This document shows, piece after piece, positions 1 to 6,839 of a DNA stretch of 14,428 bases (the first letter of the stretch is position 1; each line of letters starts with the position of its first letter). The stretch lies in the NCBI GenBank assembly GCA_012516755.1, contig JAAYWE010000216.1, forward strand, positions 1 to 14,428. The letters are read 5' to 3'. The DNA comes from Treponema sp. GTDB taxonomy: Bacteria; Spirochaetota; Spirochaetia; Treponematales; Rectinemataceae. Both the position numbers and the translations under genes were made by a program. The notes under the pieces were generated by a model. It worked only from the letters and a program-made list of their open reading frames with translations, made no database searches and was not told the origin of the DNA.

Positions 1-1100
1 CGCAGATAAGCGCCTACCGTTCCACCTCCTATGCCAATTGGTCTTGCTTCGACTCCATATACCTGCTTTACAGCCTCAGCCAGCATACCTACTACGGGAG
101 CATCTGCTGGCGTAGCCTTCGATTCATTCGATTGAATCACTTCGAGTTCGATTTTTACATTGTATTCGGCTTCTATAGCATGCGCCTGCTTCATAACCTC
201 TTCGAGCATCCTGGACACCGGATAGACGGGCAAAATACGCATATCGAAATAGAAAACGTCCTCGCCCGGAATTGTGTTGATATTGGGCACATTTGCTTCT
301 TTTTTGGTGGGATTTATGGTGGTACGATCCGGGAAGAAAAGCGGATCTCTGGCGGTAAAAGTGGATTTCTCCAGCCTGTGCACGCGTAGAGCTAGATCAC
401 AAGCGGCGAGAAGTGCATTCGCGCCTTTGTCCGGCATTGCGGCATGGGTCTGTTTCCCCTTGGTCCTTATCTTGAGCCAGCAAATATTCTTCTCGGCTAC
501 TTCGATTTCTGTTCCATCGGCCGAGCCGCCGTCCGGAACGACTATAATATCATCCTTTCCAAAGAGACTATGGTTCTCAAGAAGGTATTGAATGCCAAAT
601 TTGGAACCGACCTCTTCATCGGCTATGAATAAGAGCTTTATCGTTCTCTCCGGGATAATACCCTGCTTTACGAATGCCAGCGCCGCAAATACTGATGATA
701 CAATGCCCTGCTGATTGTCCTCGACACCCCTGCCATAGAGCTTGCCATCTTTGACAACTACCTTCCATGGGTCGCTCTCCCATGAGCTTAGTTCACCCTC
801 CGGTACGACATCCAGGTGAGACATGATCCAGAGTGGACCTTCTACACGCCTTCCAGGGATAGTCGCCACCAGATTTGGACGTAACTTCGAAGGAACGCGC
901 GGATCAGGCGCATCGAAATGCTCGATATTCGAGATTCCTTGTGCCTTGAGCCACTCTTCCAGAGCAGAAGCTTTCTCAATCTCTCCAATTCCCCCTGATT
1001 CGGGAGCGAGCGCTGGATAAGCAGTGAGAAGACTCTCTAATTGGATAATATCCCTCTCTTGAGCCTCCAGAAACTCAAATGCTCGAGCAAGTTCTGTCAT
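1..1100 (-). CDS. M20-family zinc metallopeptidase (partial, C-terminus off the window)
   Basis: Reading the minus strand from the ATG at 1100-1098 gives 366 codons, still open at the window edge. The protein is a cytosolic M20 (ArgE/DapE/PepV/carboxypeptidase G2-type) hydrolase. Visible motifs are SHLDVVPEG around residue 94 (H95 first metal ligand, D97 partner), YGRGVEDNQQG (D128 bridging Asp), IADEEVGS (E162 general base, E163 ligand) and VPDGGSADG (D190 ligand). A dimerisation-domain stretch follows (TKGKQTHAAMPDKGANA, near 214-230), then IGGGTVGAYLR at the edge. The last metal-binding His should lie just outside. The start is preceded by AGGGG seven bases upstream. No signal peptide is seen. 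It lies 46 bases after galE on the same strand, so the two are probably co-transcribed. The family covers acyl-amino-acid deacylases, dipeptidases and succinyl-diaminopimelate desuccinylase; I cannot choose the substrate from sequence. Confidence 0.9.
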   Translation of the reverse strand, partial: MTELARAFEFLEAQERDIIQLESLLTAYPALAPESGGIGEIEKASALEEWLKAQGISNIEHFDAPDPRVPSKLRPNLVATIPGRRVEGPLWIMSHLDVVPEGELSSWESDPWKVVVKDGKLYGRGVEDNQQGIVSSVFAALAFVKQGIIPERTIKLLFIADEEVGSKFGIQYLLENHSLFGKDDIIVVPDGGSADGTEIEVAEKNICWLKIRTKGKQTHAAMPDKGANALLAACDLALRVHRLEKSTFTARDPLFFPDRTTINPTKKEANVPNINTIPGEDVFYFDMRILPVYPVSRMLEEVMKQAHAIEAEYNVKIELEVIQSNESKATPADAPVVGMLAEAVKQVYGVEARPIGIGGGTVGAYL

Positions 1101-1146
1101 GATTTTCCCCTTTCCTTTCCAGGCAGATATGCTTCTATCGAATTGC

Positions 1147-2121
1147 CTATGCCAAATGCTTTTCGTAGACGCGCCACGACGTGGCTATAATTGTATCTAC
1201 ATCGGAATATTTCGCCTCCCATCCCAAGAGCTGTTTTGCCGCACAGCTCGATGCGATCAGTTTAGCAGGATCTCCTGGCCTCCGCTCCACTATCGAAGCC
1301 GGAATTGGCCGACCCGTGATTCGCCTTGCGGCTTTAAGAATTTCCAGGACGGACAGGCCTTTTTCCGATCCCAGGTTTACAGCAAAGCTTTGCCTTGCAT
1401 CCGCCAGATGATTCAAAGCCTTACAATGGGCTTGGGCAAGATCCGTCACATGGATATAATCTCGTACACCAGTACCATCCGGGGTAGGATAATCGGTGCC
1501 GAAGATTTCGAGCTTTGACCGCATTCCAGCAGCCACTTCCATAATGACGGGCACGAGATTAGCTGGATTTTTCTCTAATCCTCGCACTCTGCCTTCAATA
1601 TCGTATCCAGCCGCATTGAAATAGCGCAGCGCTGCGAATTTGATCCCTCTTAGCTTATCATACCATTCGAGAAGACGCTCGATTTCGAGCTTAGTAAAAC
1701 CATAGAAATTAGTTGGTTCTTTGGAATGCGCTTCGTCTATCGGCAGGTATTTCGGCTCACCATATATGGCTGCCGAGGAAGAAAATACTATTTTGGAAAT
1801 ACCCGCTTGACATGCAGCATTGAGGATATTTATCGTTCCGGTAATGTTTTGTGTCGCGTATTTTTCTGGCTTGATCATGGATTCGCCTGCAGCCTTTGCG
1901 GCGGCAAGATGTACTATTGCGTCGAATCCATGCTTCATTATCGAAACAAGCCAGGGATAATCCAGAATATCGCCCTTATAGAAATCATAATCAGAAAAGA
2001 GATTCTCTTCTGTGCCGGTAGAAAGGTTATCTGCGATGCTGACCTTATTGCCATTGTCAGCAAGCATTCTTGCAACATGACTCCCAATGTAACCTGCTCC
2101 ACCGATCACTAGTATCTTCAT
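1147..2121 (-). CDS. galE: UDP-glucose 4-epimerase GalE
   Basis: A 324-residue short-chain dehydrogenase/reductase-type epimerase that interconverts UDP-glucose and UDP-galactose (some members also act on the GlcNAc/GalNAc pair) with bound NAD. The N-terminal Rossmann motif GGAGYIGSH is at 7-15. The Ser cluster VFSSSAAIYGEP (about 112-123) and the catalytic YGFTK (Y140, K144) are present. The GalE hallmarks RYFNAAG (167-173), LVPVIMEVA (189-197) and GTGVRDYIHVTDLA (216-229) follow. Length is normal for the family. The start at 2121 has CCAAGGAG nine bases upstream on the minus strand. A candidate promoter lies in the spacer it shares with the divergent nadE. The M20 peptidase follows after 46 bases. 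Cytosolic; it supplies nucleotide sugars for surface polysaccharide or galactose use. Confidence 0.96.
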   Translation of the reverse strand: MKILVIGGAGYIGSHVARMLADNGNKVSIADNLSTGTEENLFSDYDFYKGDILDYPWLVSIMKHGFDAIVHLAAAKAAGESMIKPEKYATQNITGTINILNAACQAGISKIVFSSSAAIYGEPKYLPIDEAHSKEPTNFYGFTKLEIERLLEWYDKLRGIKFAALRYFNAAGYDIEGRVRGLEKNPANLVPVIMEVAAGMRSKLEIFGTDYPTPDGTGVRDYIHVTDLAQAHCKALNHLADARQSFAVNLGSEKGLSVLEILKAARRITGRPIPASIVERRPGDPAKLIASSCAAKQLLGWEAKYSDVDTIIATSWRVYEKHLA

Positions 2122-2158
2122 GCGATTTCTCTCCTTGGCGAATCTCTACAGCATTTAT

Positions 2159-2187
2159 GCTATATTTGAATATATCGGCGGCGTCAA
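2159..2187 (-). promoter_or_regulatory. Candidate sigma-70 promoter for galE-M20 peptidase
   Basis: On the minus strand TTGACG (2187-2182) and TATAGC (2164-2159) are separated by exactly 17 bases, followed about 40 bases later by the galE start. The -35 box matches five of six consensus positions and the -10 box four of six. The placement in the galE/nadE divergent spacer is sensible, but the -10 match is only fair. Confidence 0.4.
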
Positions 2188-2250
2188 TATGGCAACATAT
2201 TCTTCGATGTATCCATAAGTGTATTTTCGCTGATATCAAAGAGGCCCTTC

Positions 2251-3111
2251 ATGCCCGTAGAAATCAATCCATCTCAAGAAAAGGAAAGAATCGTTGAATT
2301 CATCAGGACGCAGATCGCCAAGTATGAATTCGAAGGAGCCGTGATAGGCATAAGCGGAGGGATCGATTCCGCTGTTGTCGGTAAACTCTTGACGGAAGCC
2401 CTTGGTCGGGAAAGAGTCTTTGCTCTCATTTTACCGGAACGAGATTCATCAAAGAGAACAGTCTCGGATTCCCTGTTGGTCTGTAGATATCTCGGAATTA
2501 GATATTCTGTAAAGAGCATTTCTCCCCTGGTTAGACGTCTCGGAATCTATAGGACAAAGCCCCCAGCTTTTATATTTCCAAGGAAAATTCAAGAGGACTA
2601 TGTTAGAGCCCAATGGCAAAAGACCAGCTCTCCTTATATCAACGATCTTAAAAGCGCAGGCGGACAATCCAACAGAAGAAATCTGGCATACTATAGAACC
2701 AAAAACAGATTGAGAATGACAATTCTCTATTATGAAGCAGAACAGAGAGGTTATGCGGTTGCCGGAACCATCAACAGAACAGAATTTCTTATTGGATTCT
2801 ATGTCAAGTGGGGAGATGATTCGAGCGATATAGAACCAATAATGCATCTCTATAAGACACAGGTATTCGAGCTGGCAAGAGAGATCGGCCTCCCACAGAG
2901 AATCATCGAAAAAGAACCCAGCCCTGATCTAGCCCCTGGCATAACTGATGAATTTGCCATAGGCCTATCCTATACCGATTTAGACAGAATTCTAAAGAAA
3001 AACGAACTCACCCTGCCTCTCTCCGACGAAGATCCGGAACTTGTGGAAAAAGTACAGAAGATTCTTGCCGCAGTACCCTATCGGAAAATCAGAAACCTGA
3101 GCCTATTGTGA
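2251..3111 (+). CDS. nadE: NH3-dependent NAD+ synthetase
   Basis: A 286-residue cytosolic enzyme of the N-type ATP pyrophosphatase fold. It converts deamido-NAD (nicotinic acid adenine dinucleotide), ATP and ammonia to NAD+, the last step of NAD synthesis. The PP-loop SGGIDSAV is at 35-42. Other family motifs are KNRLRM (about 151-156), VAGTINRTE (170-178), KWGDDSSDIEP (186-196), LYKTQV (200-205) and EPSPDLAPGITDE (222-234). There is no N-terminal glutaminase domain, so it should use free ammonia. The stretch at about 95-150 looks longer and more basic than in short NadE proteins I know, and may be an insertion in the substrate-binding lid. AAGAGG sits six bases before the ATG. The gene is divergent from galE and ends before a minus-strand tRNA operon, with no clear terminator of its own. 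Confidence 0.93.
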   Translation: MPVEINPSQEKERIVEFIRTQIAKYEFEGAVIGISGGIDSAVVGKLLTEALGRERVFALILPERDSSKRTVSDSLLVCRYLGIRYSVKSISPLVRRLGIYRTKPPAFIFPRKIQEDYVRAQWQKTSSPYINDLKSAGGQSNRRNLAYYRTKNRLRMTILYYEAEQRGYAVAGTINRTEFLIGFYVKWGDDSSDIEPIMHLYKTQVFELAREIGLPQRIIEKEPSPDLAPGITDEFAIGLSYTDLDRILKKNELTLPLSDEDPELVEKVQKILAAVPYRKIRNLSLL

Positions 3112-3185
3112 TGAGATGGATTATCATGGGAGTCTGGCAATAGAATGGATGACCAAGCCAATCTCGATACGTCCTGTCGTTAGCA

Positions 3186-3211
3186 TCCTGTTTGAGCCTC
3201 CTGTTTGAGCC
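3186..3211. repeat. 13-bp perfect tandem duplication
   Basis: TCCTGTTTGAGCC occurs twice in direct succession (3186-3198 and 3199-3211), in the spacer between the nadE stop and the tRNA terminator. It contains no open frame of interest and has no obvious function. The surrounding 117 bases after nadE show no other structure that I can support. Confidence 0.9.
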
Positions 3212-3228
3212 TTCTAGTTCGGATGCAT

Positions 3229-3257
3229 AAAAAAAGCCACCTCATTATGAGGTGGCT
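3229..3257 (-). terminator. Intrinsic terminator of the tRNA-Val/tRNA-Phe operon
   Basis: On the minus strand, four bases after the end of tRNA-Phe, a perfect 10-bp GC-rich stem (AGCCACCTCA pairing with TGAGGTGGCT, 3-base loop, 3235-3257) runs directly into seven T residues (complement of the A-run 3229-3235). There is no T-run on the plus-strand side, so it should not terminate nadE efficiently. Confidence 0.92.
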
Positions 3258-3260
3258 ATA

Positions 3261-3333
3261 TGCCGCCGATCAGAATCGAACTGATGACACATGGATTTTC
3301 AGTCCATTGCTCTACCAACTGAGCTACAGCGGC
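3261..3333 (-). tRNA. tRNA-Phe (anticodon GAA)
   Basis: The 73-nucleotide cloverleaf can be folded by hand on the minus strand. The acceptor GCCGCTG pairs with CGGCGGC (one T-G wobble). The D arm is GCTC...GAGC. The anticodon stem ATGGA/TCCAT encloses the loop CTGAAAA with anticodon GAA. The T arm is ATCAG-TTCGATT-CTGAT and the discriminator base is A73. CCA is not encoded, so a CCA-adding enzyme is required. It is transcribed after tRNA-Val with a 17-base spacer and ends four bases before the terminator hairpin. Confidence 0.97.
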
Positions 3334-3350
3334 AGACTATAGAAAGGCAT

Positions 3351-3424
3351 TGGGCGGTGCAAGAGTCGAACTTGCGACCCCCAGCGTGTCATACTGGTGC
3401 TCTAACCAACTGAGCTAACCGCCC
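3351..3424 (-). tRNA. tRNA-Val (anticodon GAC)
   Basis: A 74-nucleotide cloverleaf on the minus strand. The acceptor GGGCGGT pairs with ACCGCCC. The D arm is GCTC-AGTTGGTTA-GAGC. The anticodon stem CCAGT/GCTGG (one T-G pair) carries the loop ATGACAC with anticodon GAC, which reads GUC/GUU valine codons. The T arm is GCAAG-TTCGACT-CTTGC and the discriminator base is A. CCA is not encoded. It is the first gene of the two-tRNA operon, about 27 bases downstream of the -10 box. Confidence 0.97.
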
Positions 3425-3450
3425 GCTGCATGCCGCGAACGACAGAAGCT

Positions 3451-3479
3451 CTTATACCAGCAGATAGAGAGATTGTCAA
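3451..3479 (-). promoter_or_regulatory. Sigma-70 promoter of the tRNA operon
   Basis: A perfect -35 TTGACA (3479-3474) and a -10 TATAAG (3456-3451) with a 17-base spacer sit upstream of tRNA-Val on the minus strand. The predicted start near 3444 leaves a 5' leader of about 20 bases for tRNA processing. Confidence 0.85.
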
Positions 3480-3491
3480 GCGATCTCGGAA

Positions 3492-3501
3492 TGCAATTGC
3501 A
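3492..3501. promoter_or_regulatory. 10-bp palindrome overlapping the chaperone-usher -35 box (possible operator)
   Basis: TGCAATTGCA is a perfect inverted repeat lying between the two divergent promoters and covering most of the plus-strand -35 element. A dimeric regulator could bind it, but AT-rich 10-bp palindromes also arise by chance. Confidence 0.25.
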
Positions 3502-3525
3502 CTTATCCTCTTTTACATATAGAAT
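3497..3525 (+). promoter_or_regulatory. Candidate sigma-70 promoter of the chaperone-usher operon
   Basis: TTGCAC (3497-3502) and TAGAAT (3520-3525) with a 17-base spacer lie 24 bases before the chaperone ATG. They are back to back with the tRNA promoter, the two -35 boxes being 17 bases apart. Confidence 0.55.
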
Positions 3526-3548
3526 AATAAAAATAGTGGGAGGAATGC

Positions 3549-4286
3549 ATGTATAAGAGACAGTCTTGTCATAAGCTTATTCTGGTCGCGGTATTTCTAA
3601 TCTCAATCGCGGCAACGGCAACAGCATTTACTTTCATGCCAATGTCGATAACCATATCGCCCAGCGGTGCAAACAGTATCGCGAGTTTTCGAATTACAAA
3701 TGACAGTTCGCAGCAGATCGCGATAACCATTAAAGCTATGATGCGAGAAATCGACGAGAATGGCAACGAAACCAATAAGCCCGCAGATAATCTATTCGCT
3801 ATTTTCCCGACTCGCGTTGTCGTACAGCCTAACTCCTTTCAGAATATCAAGGTACAATACAAGGGTAACCCATCGCTTTCAAGAGAAGTCGCTTATCGCA
3901 TTATTGCGGAGCAGGTACCCATCGACTTTAGCCAGCAGCAGACTTCCGGCGTCAAGGTGATGTTTCGATACATTGCGGCTCTTTATGTAGCCCCGCCAAA
4001 TGTTAGCCATAAGGTAAGTGTCACAAAGGTTGAGTATGGAGAGCAAGAAAGCAAAAAGGGTTTCTTTGTTACAATAACCAATAGTGGTACGCGTCATGCT
4101 ATTATCAACGATCCTGTAATGAAGATCTCTGGCTCCTCTTTTACAATCACGCTGAAAGATGAATCTGTCAGTGCAATTAATGGTCAAAACCTGCTGGCTG
4201 GCAATGTGCGAAAATTCTTTATTCCCTGCGAGGACGCGGTTCCTGGCAAAAACTATACAGGCACGCTGACCGCAACAATCGAATAA
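3549..4286 (+). CDS. Periplasmic pilus-assembly chaperone (PapD/CsuC-like)
   Basis: A 245-residue exported protein. Residues 1-26 form a signal peptide (basic n-region, hydrophobic ILVAVFLISIAATATA, cleavage probably after the last Ala). The mature protein reads as two Ig-like domains. Domain 1 (about 27-150) shows FRITNDSSQQIAITIKA, a long linker with acidic residues, FPTRVVVQPNSFQNIKVQY and SREVAYRIIAEQVPID, all typical of the pili-assembly chaperone N-terminal domain. It ends in the edge strand VKVMFRYIAALYVAP, which would donate to subunits. Domain 2 (about 151-245) carries FFVTITNSGTRHAIINDPVM. There is a single mature Cys (C227), so no disulfide. GGGAGG lies five bases before the ATG. 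It is the first gene of a chaperone-usher-subunit operon. Codons 1-5 (MYKRQ) coincide with the Tn5/Nextera mosaic-end sequence, so the extreme N-terminus is suspect. Confidence 0.85.
   Translation: MYKRQSCHKLILVAVFLISIAATATAFTFMPMSITISPSGANSIASFRITNDSSQQIAITIKAMMREIDENGNETNKPADNLFAIFPTRVVVQPNSFQNIKVQYKGNPSLSREVAYRIIAEQVPIDFSQQQTSGVKVMFRYIAALYVAPPNVSHKVSVTKVEYGEQESKKGFFVTITNSGTRHAIINDPVMKISGSSFTITLKDESVSAINGQNLLAGNVRKFFIPCEDAVPGKNYTGTLTATIE
3550..3563 (+). other. 14-base exact match to the Tn5/Nextera mosaic end
   Basis: TGTATAAGAGACAG equals the last 14 bases of the 19-base transposase mosaic end used in tagmentation libraries. The five preceding bases do not match it. It encodes YKRQ, a familiar adapter-derived N-terminal string in metagenomic proteins. 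It is either a library or assembly artefact or a coincidence; a plausible SD and promoter lie just upstream, which favours coincidence somewhat. Confidence 0.5.
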
Positions 4287-4324
4287 ATCGCTTATGCGGT
4301 TCCACATGATCTTTGGAAGCGCTG

Positions 4325-4340
4325 AGCCTCAAGGCTTTTT
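4325..4340 (+). terminator. Weak hairpin plus T-run between chaperone and usher genes
   Basis: AGCC-TCAA-GGCT followed by four further T residues forms a four-base-pair GC-rich stem in the 76-base spacer. It is too short to be a strong terminator. At most it might reduce usher transcription relative to chaperone. Confidence 0.18.
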
Positions 4341-4362
4341 GTAAGGCCAGAGTGAGCAAGAA

Positions 4363-6813
4363 ATGTTGAAGAAAAAAAATGTATACGTTCTTGTTTGGAT
4401 TTTGTTTTTATGGCTCCCCCCTATAGATGCGCAAATCCCCCAAACACCTATCGTTCACGATAGCATTGTGCCAGAACTGGAGATACAATTCTCCATCAGT
4501 ATAAATGGCAAACCGATAGGAGATATAGAAACAGGAATATGGCACAATGAACCTATTCTCAATAAAGAAATAGCCTCGCGGCTTCTCATAAATTACCTTC
4601 GTCCCGATATATATTCGGTTATATTCGACACGCTATTCAAAGAGCTCGATTGGCTCACGGCCAATGATTTTTCTCTTGCTGGTATTTCCTTTGTATTTAA
4701 TGAATTGCAACTTAGTCTTTCGATTGTGATTCCGCCGGAATACAGCCCTGTGGTCGATATCGACTTTGTGCCTGAACAAATTTTGAATTACAAGCCTATT
4801 CTCCGGCCTGAACCTTTTGCAGGCTATATCCAGAATGAATCGGACTTGCATGTCTCTGATATATCGGAAGGAAAAGTCCTATTTTCTACACGTCTCAACT
4901 CGATGATCGACGTAAAGGGGGTTCATCTCTTCTCAGACAATTTTTTTTCATATGCGTTCGGGCCTTCTCAGGTTTTTTCCTGGAACATGAACTCGGTTTA
5001 TTTGCTTTGGGATAACACAGCAATACATTCAAGGACGAAAATTGGAAAGATCAGCATCCCGGCGGTTAGCAATCAATCTCAACCATCGCTTTATGCCATG
5101 TCTCTCGAAAGCTTCGAAGATAGACAATATATGGTACGCACTGGATACATAGACAATCAAACGGAGTTTACGATCCATAAGACTGCAAGGGTGTCTGTAG
5201 AAGCTAATGGAAGGCTTATTCGGCAAGTTATTCTCGAACCTGGCAATTATCGGATTCTCGATCTGCCCTTTACAACAGGGTTGAATGAATTTGTTCTGCG
5301 CATAGAAGAGATAGATGGAAATGTCCAGGTATTTCGTCGCATAATTCCGAGAGAAGCCAGTATAATGCAACCCGGGACATCGAAGTATGCTCTTTCCGCT
5401 GGAACATCGCGTACCGACTTCAGCGAATTTATCGCCTCAGGTTATTATCTATATGGCTTTTTGTCCACTCTTTCGGGCGGCATAAACTTTCAGGTCGACA
5501 AGCGCTCCGCGATGGGTGGACTGACTTTTTCTACAGCACTGCCAATCGGCACACTGAATGGTTCCGGCTCTATTGTAGGGCGATGGGATGGCTGGGGACC
5601 TGTTATTTCACCAGCGGCAACGCTGAGCTATCTCTTTTCCATGCCTTCAAAGATATACCTACCCATCTTTGGAATCTCTGCCACATTTCGAGGTGAAGGA
5701 TTCTTATCTCCTAATATATCTTCTCCCAGCGGAACGGTTCCCAGTGCTTTTCTCTCTTTCTCGACCAATTTCTACACGAAGATCTTTGCAAATATTGGCA
5801 TAGGATTGAGCTATTCCCTTTATTATACATACTCATCGCCTGCTAAAATGACTCATGAAGTCTTTGCTTCAATCAGCACCGCAATTGCGGCTGGCGGAAA
5901 TCTTGGTCTTTCAGGACGCCTTTCTTTCGCAGAATCTAGCGCACCAACGTTTTCACTAAATTTGTCTTTCACGATAATGCCCAAAGACGACACAACGAGA
6001 GTTCTTAATTTCATGCAGAGTTCCGGAGGACAGACGAATATCAGCATCAACGATAAGCTCTACATGCTTGGCAGAGTTTTTGATACGAATTTTGGCGCAA
6101 GCGACTTACTTCCTGGTGCATCGAAAGATGGCTCGATGAGTCTGGGAATACGAAATTCATCAGAATATTTCGATGTAAGCGCAAATGGAACCTTCAACTA
6201 TTCCCCTAGCTCGGAGAGCTATTCTCTGGGTGGATACACCCAATTTAGAAGCTCAATGGCTTTTGCTGGGACTCATGTTGCGTTTTTGCGCCAGGTACCG
6301 GATTCTTTCCTCCTGATTACGGCTTCGCCAGAATTGAAAGACAAGGATATTATCTATAGAGTCAGCAATGGATCTCAGTATCAGGCAGCAGGCGGAAAAA
6401 ACATCGTCGTTCCTATTCAAAGCTACGAAACAACAATACTATCGATCGATCTTAGAGCCACTGAGCTGAATGTTGCTCCGCGCTACTCCTTTATTACGCT
6501 CTCCCCTGCTTTCAGGAGTGGTATTCTATTCGAAAGCGATGTTATCAAACGATATTTCATTAACGGTAGACTTATCAATCAAGAAGGCAAACCAATTTCA
6601 TATCTGCCGGGTGATGTCTTCGATTTTGGAGGCTCGCTTGTGACTTCTACCTTTACTGATGAACTGGGGGATTTTGAGATCTATGATATTCTTCCCGGAA
6701 GTTACCAAATACAATGGCCAGAAGGCTTTGGAACCACTCAGTTCGAATTGCCCGACACCGACGAGGACAGAATAGACTTAGGTGATATAAAGCTACACAT
6801 CGAGAGCAAATAG
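4363..6813 (+). CDS. Outer-membrane fimbrial usher-like protein
   Basis: An 816-residue protein forming the outer-membrane channel that receives chaperone-subunit complexes and exports them. Residues 1-23 are a signal peptide (KKKNVYVLVWILFLWLPP, cleavage near IDA-Q). An N-terminal chaperone-binding-like domain (about 37-130) starts with LEIQFSISINGKPIGDI. A plug-like domain (about 265-335) shows the usher pattern TARVSVEANGRLIR, LEPGNYRILDLPF and RIEEIDGNVQVFRR, then PGTSKYALSAGTSR leading back into the barrel. Residues 350-650 are alternating beta-strands rich in aromatic, Gly and Ser residues. IVVPIQSYETTILSIDL (681-697) matches the conserved C-terminal usher segment, and a transthyretin-like domain (about 731-790) ends the protein. 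There is no cysteine anywhere. No in-frame start exists upstream before a stop; the SD is weak (GTGAG six bases before ATG). The subunit gene follows after 26 bases. Confidence 0.87.
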   Translation: MLKKKNVYVLVWILFLWLPPIDAQIPQTPIVHDSIVPELEIQFSISINGKPIGDIETGIWHNEPILNKEIASRLLINYLRPDIYSVIFDTLFKELDWLTANDFSLAGISFVFNELQLSLSIVIPPEYSPVVDIDFVPEQILNYKPILRPEPFAGYIQNESDLHVSDISEGKVLFSTRLNSMIDVKGVHLFSDNFFSYAFGPSQVFSWNMNSVYLLWDNTAIHSRTKIGKISIPAVSNQSQPSLYAMSLESFEDRQYMVRTGYIDNQTEFTIHKTARVSVEANGRLIRQVILEPGNYRILDLPFTTGLNEFVLRIEEIDGNVQVFRRIIPREASIMQPGTSKYALSAGTSRTDFSEFIASGYYLYGFLSTLSGGINFQVDKRSAMGGLTFSTALPIGTLNGSGSIVGRWDGWGPVISPAATLSYLFSMPSKIYLPIFGISATFRGEGFLSPNISSPSGTVPSAFLSFSTNFYTKIFANIGIGLSYSLYYTYSSPAKMTHEVFASISTAIAAGGNLGLSGRLSFAESSAPTFSLNLSFTIMPKDDTTRVLNFMQSSGGQTNISINDKLYMLGRVFDTNFGASDLLPGASKDGSMSLGIRNSSEYFDVSANGTFNYSPSSESYSLGGYTQFRSSMAFAGTHVAFLRQVPDSFLLITASPELKDKDIIYRVSNGSQYQAAGGKNIVVPIQSYETTILSIDLRATELNVAPRYSFITLSPAFRSGILFESDVIKRYFINGRLINQEGKPISYLPGDVFDFGGSLVTSTFTDELGDFEIYDILPGSYQIQWPEGFGTTQFELPDTDEDRIDLGDIKLHIESK

Positions 6814-6839
6814 GACTATAATGAATAAAGGAATAGCAT

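Noticed and set aside
132..1020. Several plus-strand open frames at the left end
   Set aside because: They are antisense shadows of the M20 peptidase, whose motifs are unmistakable on the minus strand.
3235..3257. Hairpin as terminator for nadE (plus strand)
   Set aside because: On the plus strand the hairpin is followed by ATATGCC with no T-run; the T-run is on the minus side only.
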